A stretch of 64,000 bases of DNA from Cyclobacteriaceae bacterium YHN15 (GCA_003797895.1 RKQB01000006.1:124001-188000), one strand, 5' to 3'; positions 37,426-47,083 are shown, numbered from the stretch's first letter. The notes: a model not told the origin generated them from the sequence alone. Numbers and translations: made by a program.

Positions 37426-38196
37426 CTAAGTTAATTCATGTTGCGCCACATTGGTCATTATAGCTGTTTTTATTTTTGGAGGAATGAACTTGAGCAAAAA
37501 CCAGGAAACTGGATTGACCACAATGACTGCTTTCCTTTTAAAAAGGTTCTTAATGCAAATTTTTGCCACCTTTTCCGGGTCTTTCATCAGTAATTTACCT
37601 ACAAAACCTTTATTGGTCCTTTCTACCAATTCCCCATTCGTCCTCATGGGACCTGGGTTTACCACGCTGACAAAAACCCTGGTTCTTCTCAATTCTTGGT
37701 TCAGTCCCTGCGAAAATGAATCCAAAAAAGCTTTCGATGCAGGATAAACTGTCTTGAAACCTATTGGAAAAAAAGCCGCCAAACTGGAAATATTAAAAAT
37801 ATGTGCTTTGGGTTGTCTCAATAAATTGGGCAACAACTGATGGATGAGAACGGTTGTTGCTACCACATTCAATTGAAGGATATTTTCAATGTAGCTAAGT
37901 TTCGCGTCCGTGATTTTTTTGCTTCCCCCAATTCCGGCATTATTAACCAATATAAATAATTCAAATTGGCTATTAACCCATTCTGTCAGGTCAATCACAT
38001 TTTCAACAATTGACAAATCTGTTTCAAAACAAATAGAATCCACCCCATACATTTCTTTGATTTCCTCACAAAAAACTGAAAGGTCTTCATTAGGCAAGCT
38101 GACAAGAATTGTGTTGATTTTCTTCTTTGCTATTTCTATGGCAAATGCTTTACCTAGCCCCTGGCTTGCACCAGTTATAAGTGCATATTGTTTCAT
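37426..38196 (-). CDS. SDR family oxidoreductase
   Basis: A 256-residue short-chain dehydrogenase with TGASQGLGKAFA (8-19), VNNAGIG, the catalytic serine in NISSLAA and YPASKAFL (YxxxK). The C-terminal half carries a hydrophobic helix near FVGKLLMKDPEKVAKICIKNLF, seen in 17-beta-hydroxysteroid dehydrogenase-like members. It is the first gene of a pair with the epimerase-like gene 6 bp downstream. Confidence 0.87.
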   Translation of the reverse strand: MKQYALITGASQGLGKAFAIEIAKKKINTILVSLPNEDLSVFCEEIKEMYGVDSICFETDLSIVENVIDLTEWVNSQFELFILVNNAGIGGSKKITDAKLSYIENILQLNVVATTVLIHQLLPNLLRQPKAHIFNISSLAAFFPIGFKTVYPASKAFLDSFSQGLNQELRRTRVFVSVVNPGPMRTNGELVERTNKGFVGKLLMKDPEKVAKICIKNLFKRKAVIVVNPVSWFLLKFIPPKIKTAIMTNVAQHELT

Positions 38197-38389
38197 TTTC
38201 TTAAATATTTTTATTCCTGAAAACCAAAGGCCCCATTATTTTTTGAGAGTTATTTGAATTTACACCATCCCTCAATCATTATAGCCAATGTCAGTAAATA
38301 AGTTCGAATTAGAAATAATTTCAAACAAATTATACCTGCAGCTTGCTCTTATTTCGTAGAGAACCTATACTTAATAAGCTTGATTTTTT

Positions 38390-38824
38390 TCAAAGACTCT
38401 CCTGATAAGCAAAAACCAGATACCATTTACTTCCATGCAATTCGAACCTATGAGCAGAATAATAATTCCCGTTTTCTGTCCATATTTCTTGTTCGAAGTA
38501 TTTCTTCCTGGTCTTGATCCTGGTCTTAAAAATGGAGAGGTCCATCTCCTGAACTTTGGTATTCATTAAATCCCAATTATTTATGGTCCATGGAAATTCC
38601 TGCCCCTGAATTTTTTTCATTCCTAAAAGTGGATCCCTTAATCTGGACATCTGAAATAGGGAATCAGTATGGAATCTTGTGTAGAACAAAGAAAAATCTT
38701 CAGGTGGTCCTCCTTTAATTTTAACCATACCTTTGGGTTTGCCTTGGGATAATACTTCTGTTGAAAATAAAAAAGCAAATAAAAAAACTATGAAGGTAGA
38801 CGAAAGTCGGAATAGATTTTTCAT
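38390..38824 (-). CDS. Small secreted protein, DUF4348-like
   Basis: A 144-residue protein with a signal peptide (about 1-26, STEVLS-Q). The mature part starts with a GMVKIKGG stretch followed by EDFSLFYTRFHTDSLFQMSRLRDPLLG, which resembles the DUF4348 pattern of Bacteroidota envelope proteins, and ends in WYLVFAYQESL. No catalytic residues can be named. It is alone on the minus strand, with 193- and 297-bp spacers on its two sides, and nothing nearby hints at a role. Confidence 0.65.
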   Translation of the reverse strand: MKNLFRLSSTFIVFLFAFLFSTEVLSQGKPKGMVKIKGGPPEDFSLFYTRFHTDSLFQMSRLRDPLLGMKKIQGQEFPWTINNWDLMNTKVQEMDLSIFKTRIKTRKKYFEQEIWTENGNYYSAHRFELHGSKWYLVFAYQESL

Positions 38825-39063
38825 GGGTTATAAAAATTGGATTTCGACAAACACTGCCATTAGTATGGCCTTTTCATTATGGTTTATTTCTACAGTAAAT
38901 TCCATAACAAAAATGAAATTGTCAAGGCATTATGACTTACTTCTTTTAATTTAAGTCAATTTTTCTTTTTTATTATTAAAAAATGCCCAGTACAGATAAC
39001 CAATAATATTTCCCCAAATATGAATATTGTTTATTTCATCAAATTGGATCAAGAATCCATTAA

Positions 39064-39099
39064 ATAAAAAAAAACCGGCTTTCTATAAAGTCGGTTTCT
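39064..39099 (-). terminator. Rho-independent terminator after the S1/P1 nuclease gene
   Basis: On the minus strand AAACCGACTTT pairs with AAAGCCGGTTT across a four-base loop and is followed by a long T run. It lies 23 bp beyond the stop codon at 39122. Confidence 0.88.
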
Positions 39100-39121
39100 T
39101 AATTCTAAAAAAGAATATTTT

Positions 39122-39898
39122 CTATCCATAGATCTCTTCCAAGACTTGGGCCAAGCGGATTCCGCCTGCTGTAAGTCTTTCTTCCACAAGATGATAGTGC
39201 TTATATATATATTCATATCCGATCCGCCCATCTTCAGGGATATCATACATAGCTGGTCTTATGGCGGCGGCTTCTCTCAACCAGTCCGCCGGTGTTTTTG
39301 AGGAATATTTGTAAATCAGGTCCGGATTGATTCGCTTTTGTAATTCAGAAGCCATTTCGGTGTAACTCATTTTTTTTCCTTCAATAAGGTCTGTATCCCA
39401 AACCGCATGAATGTTTGTGTCCTTATTGAAGAAACTCACTTTAACATCATTACCCCCACGATCTCCCGGTTTTCCCACATGGAATGGTTGATGCAGATCC
39501 GCAACAATATGGATCAACATCCTCAATTGATCTCTTTCTTCCTCAGGACTTAAACCTCCTTTTTTCAAAGTCTCTCTGATCTTCAAAAAAGCAGCAAAAG
39601 CATCGCCAGTGGGTTCCTGAATTTTTGGATCGTACTCCCCATCGGCCGTGGTGACCCAATGCCAGGTGTAAGTATATTCATATTTCTTGTCTGAGCGGAT
39701 ATTGTCCATCCAAACACCTACACCGGAAATGGATTCATTTTGAAGGATGGCTTCAACCCTTTTTACGGTTTGGGGTTTCATCTGCCATTCAGCCAATTTT
39801 CCAATTACATAATGTCCTATTGCTCCCCAGGCAAATGAGTTGGTGCTTATCCCTATGACCAGCATCATGGAGAGGGCTAAATGTTTTGTTGGTTTCAT
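39122..39898 (-). CDS. S1/P1 nuclease family protein, secreted
   Basis: A 258-residue trinuclear-zinc nuclease. Cleavage of the signal peptide after residue 23 would leave W24 (WGAIGHYVIG) as the N-terminus, which in this family binds zinc through its amino group. The other ligands are seen in HWVTT, HIVADLHQPFHVG, GNDVKV and HAVWDTDLI. These enzymes degrade single-stranded DNA and RNA and remove 3' phosphates, here probably to scavenge nucleotides in the periplasm or outside. The adjacent 230-bp spacer has repeated motifs. Confidence 0.93.
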   Translation of the reverse strand: MKPTKHLALSMMLVIGISTNSFAWGAIGHYVIGKLAEWQMKPQTVKRVEAILQNESISGVGVWMDNIRSDKKYEYTYTWHWVTTADGEYDPKIQEPTGDAFAAFLKIRETLKKGGLSPEEERDQLRMLIHIVADLHQPFHVGKPGDRGGNDVKVSFFNKDTNIHAVWDTDLIEGKKMSYTEMASELQKRINPDLIYKYSSKTPADWLREAAAIRPAMYDIPEDGRIGYEYIYKHYHLVEERLTAGGIRLAQVLEEIYG

Positions 39899-39899
39899 G

Positions 39900-40085
39900 A
39901 TAAATTTGAAATATGGTAGATATAAAATTGAAATAAGGTTGATTTATGGTAGATGTAAGAAGGAAATAAAGTGGAAATACAATAGAAATAATTTGAAATA
40001 TTGGTCCCCAAATATTTGGAGGTTAAGCTAATTTCCAAAAAGGCAATTTTAATATTTCCACCTTATTTCGCGAACCTGTCTGCCA
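39900..40085. repeat. Intergenic direct and inverted repeats
   Basis: Two copies of ATGGTAGATrTAA (39913 and 39945 regions) lie about 32 bp apart, and GAAATAAAGTGGAAATAC (39964-39981) is matched in inverted orientation by the GTATTTCC-like ATATTTCCACCTTATTTC (40052-40069). The stretch TCTGCCAAGGCAG-like near 40079-40095 is a further small palindrome. Together they look like a degenerate non-coding repeat element between the nuclease and amidohydrolase genes. Confidence 0.45.
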
Positions 40086-40129
40086 AGGCAGCGCGTATTT
40101 CTACAATGTTTCTACTTTGTTTCTATAGT

Positions 40130-41317
40130 TTAATATTCCAATTCCTTTACAGCAATATAGGCCATCAGACCAGCCCCAAGCTCCAAAGCATCCTCATCAA
40201 TATCGAATGTGGGAGTATGGACTCCTGAAATAATTCCTTTGGCTTCATTGCGTGTACCCAAGCGGTAGAAACACCCATCAATTTCCTGGGTATAATAGGA
40301 GAAATCTTCTGCTGCCATCCAGATATCCAAATCCACGACGTTTTTTTCCCCTAAGTAATCCATTGCCGCAACTTGGGCTCTTCCGGTTAACTCTTCCGCA
40401 TTTTTAAGAAATGGATATCCTTTTCTTACTTCAAAATCCAACTCGCCTCCCATTCCTTCTACTATTCCTTTTGCGATCTTCACCATATGGAGATGGGCTT
40501 TTGCCCTCCATTCTTCATTAAGCGTTCTAAAAGTGCCTTGGATTTTAACTTCATTGGGAATAATATTTGTCGCGCCGAGGGCCTCAAACCTTCCAAAAGA
40601 AAGCACTGATGGAATTTTCGGAGAAGCATTTCTGCTAACCACTTGTTGTAGGGCTACAATCATATGGGAGGCTATCAAGACTGGGTCTATCAAGGTTTCA
40701 GGCATAGCTCCATGTCCTCCTTTTCCTTTAATTGTAATATACAATTCATCAGCACTTGCCATATACATCCCTTTTCTGAAACCCACTTTTCCTACAGGTA
40801 TCAGGGGCATCACGTGCTGTCCAATGATACCTGCAGGCCTGGGGTTTTCCAAGACTTTATCTTTTATCATCAGGGATGCACCTCCTGGGATCAATTCCTC
40901 GCCTGGTTGAAAAATTAATTTAACAGACCCCTCAAAATGATCCTTTATTTCATGTAGAATTTTGGAAGCTCCTAAAAGGGACGCTGTATGTACGTCATGA
41001 CCACAGGCATGCATCACCCCTGGATTAATGGATTTATATGGAACTTCATTTTCCTCTACAATAGGCAAAGCATCCATATCTCCCCTTAACGCGATGGTTT
41101 TTAAACTGGGATTCCTTCCCTCAATCAAAGCAACAATTCCTGTATCTGCCTTTTTCTCTATGCGGGTAATGCCAAAACTTTTTAACTTTTCTTCCACGAA
41201 GGCCGAAGTCTGGTACTCTTGAAAAGACAACTCCGGATGAGCATGTAAATACCTTCTATTGGCAATGATTTCAGCTTTATAGCCTTTTGCTAATTCCTTA
41301 ATTTTGTCTTTGACCAT
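40130..41317 (-). CDS. M20 family amidohydrolase (hippurate hydrolase/N-acyl amino acid type)
   Basis: A 395-residue metal-dependent amidohydrolase. Key motifs are RRYLHAHPELSFQE, LRGDMDALPI, MHACGHDVHTA (C105 is the metal-bridging cysteine of this branch), FQPGEELIPGG and a C-terminal AAEDFSYY. Members remove acyl groups from amino acids, such as hippurate, N-acetyl amino acids or IAA conjugates. There is no signal peptide. The start overlaps the 3' end of the SPOR lipoprotein gene by 20 bp, so the two are probably translationally coupled; the functional link is not obvious. Confidence 0.92.
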   Translation of the reverse strand: MVKDKIKELAKGYKAEIIANRRYLHAHPELSFQEYQTSAFVEEKLKSFGITRIEKKADTGIVALIEGRNPSLKTIALRGDMDALPIVEENEVPYKSINPGVMHACGHDVHTASLLGASKILHEIKDHFEGSVKLIFQPGEELIPGGASLMIKDKVLENPRPAGIIGQHVMPLIPVGKVGFRKGMYMASADELYITIKGKGGHGAMPETLIDPVLIASHMIVALQQVVSRNASPKIPSVLSFGRFEALGATNIIPNEVKIQGTFRTLNEEWRAKAHLHMVKIAKGIVEGMGGELDFEVRKGYPFLKNAEELTGRAQVAAMDYLGEKNVVDLDIWMAAEDFSYYTQEIDGCFYRLGTRNEAKGIISGVHTPTFDIDEDALELGAGLMAYIAVKELEY

Positions 41318-41843
41318 CCTCTATTGGTTCTGGGTTAACATAGCCTTCTCTTTGGAATCTATCTTGAATGATCCTCGCTGAGGGAAAAAACTCCTTAAGT
41401 TGATGATAATAGGGCTGTGCTTCTATTCTATTTATGAATTTTCCAATTTTGACCAAATATCTTGGTTGTTGATACTGCATATCCGATTTCATATCGGGGA
41501 AATAGGTATACAAATCATTTCTGGTTTTAAATGCCTGATCCCTATCAACACCGCTATATACCAATACAGTAAACCCACTCCAATATCTTTCTGCGCTGTA
41601 GTTTTCCCTCCATTTATTAATGGAAAATTCTAAATCTTCATCAACCGCCAATGAACCCTCTTTTGGAGTTTCAACCTCTGATTTCTTTGAAAGCTCAGCC
41701 AAGTCAGGAAATTGGATCAGACTTTCCGTGAGATCTTCCTGATAGTTTTCGTATGCATCCACAGTTGACCCACTCTTTTTTATTCCTGCACAGGAAGCCA
41801 TCAAAAATACCAAAATAACCAATGCCGAAGATGAACTTTTCAT
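41298..41843 (-). CDS. Lipoprotein with a SPOR-like domain
   Basis: A 181-residue lipoprotein (lipobox MASC, cysteine 18). After a low-complexity, acidic linker, the C-terminal 80 residues have the SPOR pattern: GFTVLVYSGVDRDQAFKTRNDLYTYF, then YLVKIGKFINRIEAQPYYHQLKEFFPSARII. SPOR domains bind denuded glycan strands of peptidoglycan at division sites, so a cell-envelope role is likely. It lies between secA (10 bp upstream) and the M20 amidohydrolase (20-bp overlap), and all three may share a transcript. Confidence 0.78.
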   Translation of the reverse strand: MKSSSSALVILVFLMASCAGIKKSGSTVDAYENYQEDLTESLIQFPDLAELSKKSEVETPKEGSLAVDEDLEFSINKWRENYSAERYWSGFTVLVYSGVDRDQAFKTRNDLYTYFPDMKSDMQYQQPRYLVKIGKFINRIEAQPYYHQLKEFFPSARIIQDRFQREGYVNPEPIEDGQRQN

Positions 41844-41853
41844 GTCCTTATTG

Positions 41854-44800
41854 TTAATGTTCGATAATCACACACTTTCCTGCCTCCACATCCTGTTCTA
41901 CACTTTTGTATTTCACATCTTTCAGAAGTTTGCCATCCTGATATTGTACGGATACCCTATCATTTCTTCCATAAGATTTCTCAGATTTTCTTGGGGCTAC
42001 TACCTGAGGTGCCGCAGTCCTATTGGCAACTGCTGCTGATGCCTGTCTGCCTGCTCCAGGATTTAAGGAACTGCCCACTTCTTCTTTGGATGCCTTGAGA
42101 TTATTGTCCTCTCTTCCCGGGGCTTGTGCTGCTTTTACCTGACTGGGATCCTGAGTTGGCAATTCCGCTTTTGACAAGAAGGATATGGTGTCTTCATTTA
42201 ACCTGCCAACAAATCGTTTAAACATTTCAAACGCTTCAAACTTATAAATCAACAAAGGATCTTTTTGTTCATACACAGCATTCTGAACAGATTGCTTCAG
42301 GTCATCCATATCACGGAGATGCTCTTTCCAATTCTGGTCGATGATTGCCAAGGTCACATTTTTTTCAATAGCCCTGATCAAATCTCTTCCTTCATTGGTT
42401 ACGGTGGATTCCAAATTGATTACCACCCCTATTTGTTTGATACCATCGGTAATGGGAACCATGATTTCTTTTACGGTCGCACCTCTTTGTTTATGCACAT
42501 CCTTCAAAATAGGCATGGCTTTATTCAAAATACGATCGTTTTTGTTGACATAATTTTTATATGCCGCATCAAAAAGTTCTTTTGTGAGGACATATGCTTC
42601 CTTGTTCTTGATTTCATCAGCAGTAAATTGATGGTCAATTCCCAAAGAACTGTAAATATTCATTCTGAGGTTCTCAATATCTTCGGTAGACTTTGCCATC
42701 TCGATGATTCCCTCGCAGACATCATACATCACGTTAAGAATATCCAGTTCAAGACGCTCACCCATCAAGGCGTTCTTTCGTCTTTTGTAAACTACCTCTC
42801 TTTGGGAATTCATCACATCATCATATTCCAAAAGACGCTTTCTAATTCCAAAATTGTTTTCTTCAACTTTTCTTTGAGCCCTTTCTATAGATTTCGTAAT
42901 CATGGAGTGCTGAATTACTTCTCCTTCCTCCAATCCCATTCTATCCATTAATTTTGCAATCCTATCCGACCCGAACATCCTCATCAGGTTATCCTCCAAA
43001 GAAACAAAGAATTGAGAGGAACCCACATCCCCTTGTCGACCGGAACGACCTCTCAACTGCCTGTCCACTCTTCTTGATTCATGACGTTCAGTTCCTACAA
43101 TTGCCAATCCTCCGGCAGCCCTGGATTCAGGTGTAAGTTTGATATCCGTACCTCGACCAGCCATGTTGGTAGCAATCGTAACTGTCCCCGGTTTACCGGC
43201 TTCAGCAACCACATCTGCTTCTCTGGCATGTTGCTTGGCATTCAATACTTGATGTTGTATTTTTCGGATTGTCAACATCCTGCTCAATACCTCTGAAATT
43301 TCCACAGAAGTCGTACCAACCAGAACTGGCCTCCCTATTTTTGTCAATTCAACTATTTCATCCGCAACAGCATTGAATTTTTCCCTGACCGTCTTGTATA
43401 CTTTGTCCTCTCTATCATCCCTAACTATAGGTTTATTGGTAGGAATAACCACTACATCCAGTTTGTAAATCGTCCAGAATTCTCCGGCTTCTGTTTCCGC
43501 TGTACCTGTCATCCCGGCTAGCTTATGGTACATTCTGAAATAATTCTGGAGGGTAATCGTGGCATATGTCTGAGTGGCATCCTCCACTTTAACATTTTCC
43601 TTTGCCTCAAGGGCCTGATGTAAACCATCCGAATACCTTCTCCCCTCCATCACGCGGCCGGTCTGCTCATCTACGATTTTAATCTTCCCATCCACCAGAA
43701 TGTACTCCGTGTCCTTCTCAAACATACAGTAAGCTTTCAACAGCTGGTTAACTGTATGAATCCTTTGGGCCTTCACTCCATATTCTTTGATGATTTCTTC
43801 CTTTCGGATAAGCTTTTCTTTGTCATCCAGATCTGGATTCTTTTCCATTTCTGCAATGATCATTCCGATATCCGGTAAGATAAAGAAAGTAGGATTTTCA
43901 TTCTTTTGGGTGATCACCTCAATACCGTTATCGGTCAATTCAATTCCATTGGTCTTTTCATCAATAGTAAATAAAAGCGGTTCATCCGCCTCCGGCATCA
44001 TTCTTTTGTTATCCTGGAGGTAATAATTTTCCGTTTTTTGAAGTATTACCTTTATTCCCGGCTCTGAAAGGTATTTGATCAAAGGCTTGTATTTGGGCAT
44101 ACCACGAAAAGCCCGGAATAAAGCCAGGCCACCTTCTTTTTCATTGCCCTCTTGGATCAGCTTTTTTGCCGAAGTCAGGTAACCTTGTACCAATTTCCTT
44201 TGCTCATCAACAAGAGTAGAAACCCTGGGCTTCATATCCATAAATTCATGCTGATCACCTCTTGGAACTGGGCCAGATATAATGAGGGGAGTTCTCGCAT
44301 CATCGATCAAAACAGAGTCAACCTCATCTATCATGGCAAAGTGATGCTTGCCCTGAACAAGGTCACCGGCATCTCTGGCCATGTTATCTCTCAAATAATC
44401 AAACCCAAACTCATTGTTGGTTCCATAAACAATATCGGCGGCATATGCCTTCCTTCTTTGATCTGAATTGGGCTGATACTTATCAATGCAGTCCACTGTA
44501 AGTCCATGAAATTCAAAAAGAGGGGCATTCCATTCTGAGTCCCTTTTAGCCAAGTAGTCATTTACAGTAACCAAATGGACTCCTCTTCCGGAAAGAGCAT
44601 TGAGATATGCAGGCAATGTTGACACCAATGTTTTACCTTCCCCTGTCGCCATTTCAGCAATTTTACCTTTGTGCAAAACCATACCCCCAATCAACTGCAC
44701 ATCATAATGGACCATGTCCCAGACCACTTCACTACCCGCTGCCATCCACTGGTTATGCCAAATTGCCTCCTCTCCATGGATTTCCACATTTGGTTTTTTG

Positions 44801-45234
44801 GCAGCTAATTCCTTATCCTTCAAAGTAGCTTTGACCACCAATTTTCCATTTTCCTTGAACCGTCTAGCCGTTTCTTTAACAACGGCAAACGCATCTATCA
44901 TGACCTTATCCAGGACAAGCTCTAACGCCTCATCCCTGGATTTTTCAGTTTTTTCAATTTCATTGAACAGTGCGTCTTTCTCATGTACCTTATCTGGAGA
45001 TAATGCATTGATCTGGACCCTTAATTCAGCAATTTTTTCATCAAAGGACTTGAGCCCCTCATTGATAACGGATTTAATTTCAGTAGTCTTGGCCCTAAGT
45101 TCATCATCGCTGAGGTCCTTCAACTTATTAAAAGCCTCATTTATCAGCGCAACTTTTGGCGTCAATTCTTTTATATCCCGATCTGACTTGGTTCCGAAAA
45201 CTTTTGCCAGTCCTTTAGCTATATATTCTAACAT
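41854..45234 (-). CDS. secA: Preprotein translocase subunit SecA
   Basis: The ATPase motor of the Sec pathway, 1126 residues, longer than the roughly 900 of E. coli because of insertions typical of Bacteroidota. Walker A is in EMATGEGKTLVS (GEGKT 198-202). YGTNNEFGFDYLRDN, MIDEVDSVLIDDARTPLIISG, GTTSVEISE, TNMAGRGTDIKL and RQLRGRSGRQGD follow. The C-terminus ends in GRNDRVSVQYQDGKLLKDVKYKSVEQDVEAG... and has no CxCxSGxxxxxC zinc motif, so the usual SecB-binding tail is absent. No signal peptide. Monocistronic start in a 100-bp spacer; the SPOR lipoprotein gene follows 10 bp downstream. Confidence 0.97.
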   Translation of the reverse strand: MLEYIAKGLAKVFGTKSDRDIKELTPKVALINEAFNKLKDLSDDELRAKTTEIKSVINEGLKSFDEKIAELRVQINALSPDKVHEKDALFNEIEKTEKSRDEALELVLDKVMIDAFAVVKETARRFKENGKLVVKATLKDKELAAKKPNVEIHGEEAIWHNQWMAAGSEVVWDMVHYDVQLIGGMVLHKGKIAEMATGEGKTLVSTLPAYLNALSGRGVHLVTVNDYLAKRDSEWNAPLFEFHGLTVDCIDKYQPNSDQRRKAYAADIVYGTNNEFGFDYLRDNMARDAGDLVQGKHHFAMIDEVDSVLIDDARTPLIISGPVPRGDQHEFMDMKPRVSTLVDEQRKLVQGYLTSAKKLIQEGNEKEGGLALFRAFRGMPKYKPLIKYLSEPGIKVILQKTENYYLQDNKRMMPEADEPLLFTIDEKTNGIELTDNGIEVITQKNENPTFFILPDIGMIIAEMEKNPDLDDKEKLIRKEEIIKEYGVKAQRIHTVNQLLKAYCMFEKDTEYILVDGKIKIVDEQTGRVMEGRRYSDGLHQALEAKENVKVEDATQTYATITLQNYFRMYHKLAGMTGTAETEAGEFWTIYKLDVVVIPTNKPIVRDDREDKVYKTVREKFNAVADEIVELTKIGRPVLVGTTSVEISEVLSRMLTIRKIQHQVLNAKQHAREADVVAEAGKPGTVTIATNMAGRGTDIKLTPESRAAGGLAIVGTERHESRRVDRQLRGRSGRQGDVGSSQFFVSLEDNLMRMFGSDRIAKLMDRMGLEEGEVIQHSMITKSIERAQRKVEENNFGIRKRLLEYDDVMNSQREVVYKRRKNALMGERLELDILNVMYDVCEGIIEMAKSTEDIENLRMNIYSSLGIDHQFTADEIKNKEAYVLTKELFDAAYKNYVNKNDRILNKAMPILKDVHKQRGATVKEIMVPITDGIKQIGVVINLESTVTNEGRDLIRAIEKNVTLAIIDQNWKEHLRDMDDLKQSVQNAVYEQKDPLLIYKFEAFEMFKRFVGRLNEDTISFLSKAELPTQDPSQVKAAQAPGREDNNLKASKEEVGSSLNPGAGRQASAAVANRTAAPQVVAPRKSEKSYGRNDRVSVQYQDGKLLKDVKYKSVEQDVEAGKCVIIEH

Positions 45235-45337
45235 AATTCAATGTGTATAATTTGGGGCTTAAAATTACGGCCTTTTTATTAATAATTGTAAATACTCGAA
45301 AGATATGAAATTGGATAGTTGAGAGATCCCTTTAAAT

Positions 45338-46111
45338 TCATATACTGATTTTTCCATTAAACACCTGCTCGGCAGGACCGATCAAGAGAATATTTTGAAA
45401 ACTGCCATCCGAATTCTCGGAAAACCTTACTTTGAGATTACCGCCTGGCGTATTTATTTTTACTTCATGCAGTTCATTTTGATATCCATACACCAGCGCA
45501 CAAGCAGTGACACCGGTTCCACAGGAAAGGGTTTCGTTTTCCACTCCTCTTTCGTACGTTCGAACTTGGATTTCATCTTCCCCTATGGGTGTGACAAAAT
45601 TAACATTGGTACCTCTGGGTGCATATTGATCGGAGTAACGGATTTCTGCTCCTTTCTCCACTACAGGATACTCCGAAACATTTTCCACAAACCTCACATG
45701 GTGTGGGGATCCTGTGTTCACAAAGAAATCCCCTCCTGCATTTGACAAACTTGAAACCGGGCTCATTCCCAGTTCTATCCAAGATCCCGAGATTTTTGCC
45801 TCATGGGGTCCATCTATGGCCAAGAAATAAGTTTGATCTCCAATGATTCCCAAAAAACTGGAAAATGCTACGGCACATCGCGCTCCATTTCCACACATGC
45901 TTTGTGATCCATCAGCATTAAAATAAATCATTTCAAAATCAAAGCCCGATTTATTTCTGATCAAAATCAAACCGTCTGCTCCAATTCCAAACTTCCGATT
46001 ACATAATTTTTCTACCAATCCCAGGTCAGTTTCAGGAAATAAATTTTCCCTGTCATCAATCATGACAAAATCATTACCTGTACCTTGATATTTATAAAAG
46101 GAAAATTCCAT
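45338..46111 (-). CDS. dapF: Diaminopimelate epimerase
   Basis: A 257-residue enzyme that interconverts LL- and meso-diaminopimelate for lysine and peptidoglycan synthesis. The ATG at 46111 gives the canonical start MEFSFYKYQGTGNDFVMIDD; a TTG 17 codons earlier is unlikely. Both catalytic cysteines are present, in MCGNGARCA and in LSCGTGVTA, as are the RKFGIGADGLI and NTGSPHHVRFV motifs. It is separated from secA by about 100 bp and is transcribed in the same direction. Confidence 0.96.
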   Translation of the reverse strand: MEFSFYKYQGTGNDFVMIDDRENLFPETDLGLVEKLCNRKFGIGADGLILIRNKSGFDFEMIYFNADGSQSMCGNGARCAVAFSSFLGIIGDQTYFLAIDGPHEAKISGSWIELGMSPVSSLSNAGGDFFVNTGSPHHVRFVENVSEYPVVEKGAEIRYSDQYAPRGTNVNFVTPIGEDEIQVRTYERGVENETLSCGTGVTACALVYGYQNELHEVKINTPGGNLKVRFSENSDGSFQNILLIGPAEQVFNGKISI

Positions 46112-46301
46112 AATTGATTCCCTAATAGTTAGGTATTTCCATGGTTTCAAAAACCAAACCAAGTTTTTTTGGTTTTACAAACATAACCAACTTGTCATAA
46201 AATCAGACTTATTGTCTGCAATTCAGTTTTATAATCTTCACGAATTGGTTAACTTGTGCTTCTTGAAAATTAAATTCAGAAAAAAGGTAATCTAAAACCC
46301 T

Positions 46302-47081
46302 ATGAAAAAGACAAGCTATAATGTTTCCAGAAGAACTTTCCTTAACCACAGCTCAAAAGCAACTCTGGCATTAGGAATTGGAAGCAGTCTAATTGGATCA
46401 GCATTCCTAAGTGCATGCAAAGGAAATAGTGAAGGAGGGGAAGAAGTAAAAAGCTTACTTAGTACCGGATTTGAGCAAACGCCCCTTGGCTATGCCTTTG
46501 AGGCACTTGAACCCCATATTGATGCCATGACTATGGAAATACACTACACCAAACATGCTGCTGCCTATGCAAAAAACTTGGCTGAAGCGTCAACTGAAGA
46601 AGGTGTGGACGTAAATAAACCCCTCGAGGAAGTCATGATGAATATTTCTAAATACTCCACCAAAATGAGGAATAACGGTGGGGGGCATTACAATCATGAA
46701 CTCTTCTGGAAAATCATGTCTCCAAACGGAGGAGGACAACCAGGTGGTGATTTAGGCCAGGCCATCAGTGGTGGATTCGGAAGTTTTGAGGAATTTCAAA
46801 AACAATTTGAAGATGCAGCTAAAGGAAGGTTCGGTTCGGGATGGGGCTGGCTCGTATTGGATAAAGACAATCTGTTGAAAATCGGTTCTACCCCTAATCA
46901 GGATAATCCTTTAATGGATATCTCTGATTTCCAGGGCATCCCCCTTTTGGGCATAGATGTTTGGGAGCACGCTTACTATTTAAACTACCAAAACAGAAGA
47001 CCGGATTATGTTTCTGCCTTCTGGAATGTGGTGAACTGGACAGAAGTAGAAAGACGATATGATACCTTAATGAAAGGTTAA
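46302..47081 (+). CDS. Exported Fe/Mn superoxide dismutase
   Basis: A 259-residue SOD of the iron/manganese family with an unusual export signal: SRRTFLNH (9-16) and a hydrophobic stretch form a Tat-type signal that ends in the lipobox-like LSAC (C39). The metal ligands are H81 (EIHYTKH), H132 (YNHELFW), D219 and H223 (GIDVWEHAYYLNYQ). GGGHYNH and the G-rich RFGSGWGWLVLD segment are normal. A Tat route would allow the metal to be loaded in the cytoplasm. The enzyme would detoxify superoxide outside the inner membrane, perhaps lipid-anchored. A terminator follows at once, so it is monocistronic. Confidence 0.93.
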   Translation: MKKTSYNVSRRTFLNHSSKATLALGIGSSLIGSAFLSACKGNSEGGEEVKSLLSTGFEQTPLGYAFEALEPHIDAMTMEIHYTKHAAAYAKNLAEASTEEGVDVNKPLEEVMMNISKYSTKMRNNGGGHYNHELFWKIMSPNGGGQPGGDLGQAISGGFGSFEEFQKQFEDAAKGRFGSGWGWLVLDKDNLLKIGSTPNQDNPLMDISDFQGIPLLGIDVWEHAYYLNYQNRRPDYVSAFWNVVNWTEVERRYDTLMKG

Positions 47082-47083
47082 TG

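Noticed and set aside
38955..39060. A short minus-strand frame reading QFDEINNIHIWGNIIGYLYWAFFNNKKEK
   Set aside because: It has no ATG and lies just after a terminator in AT-rich DNA. It looks protein-like in part, but nothing else supports a gene.
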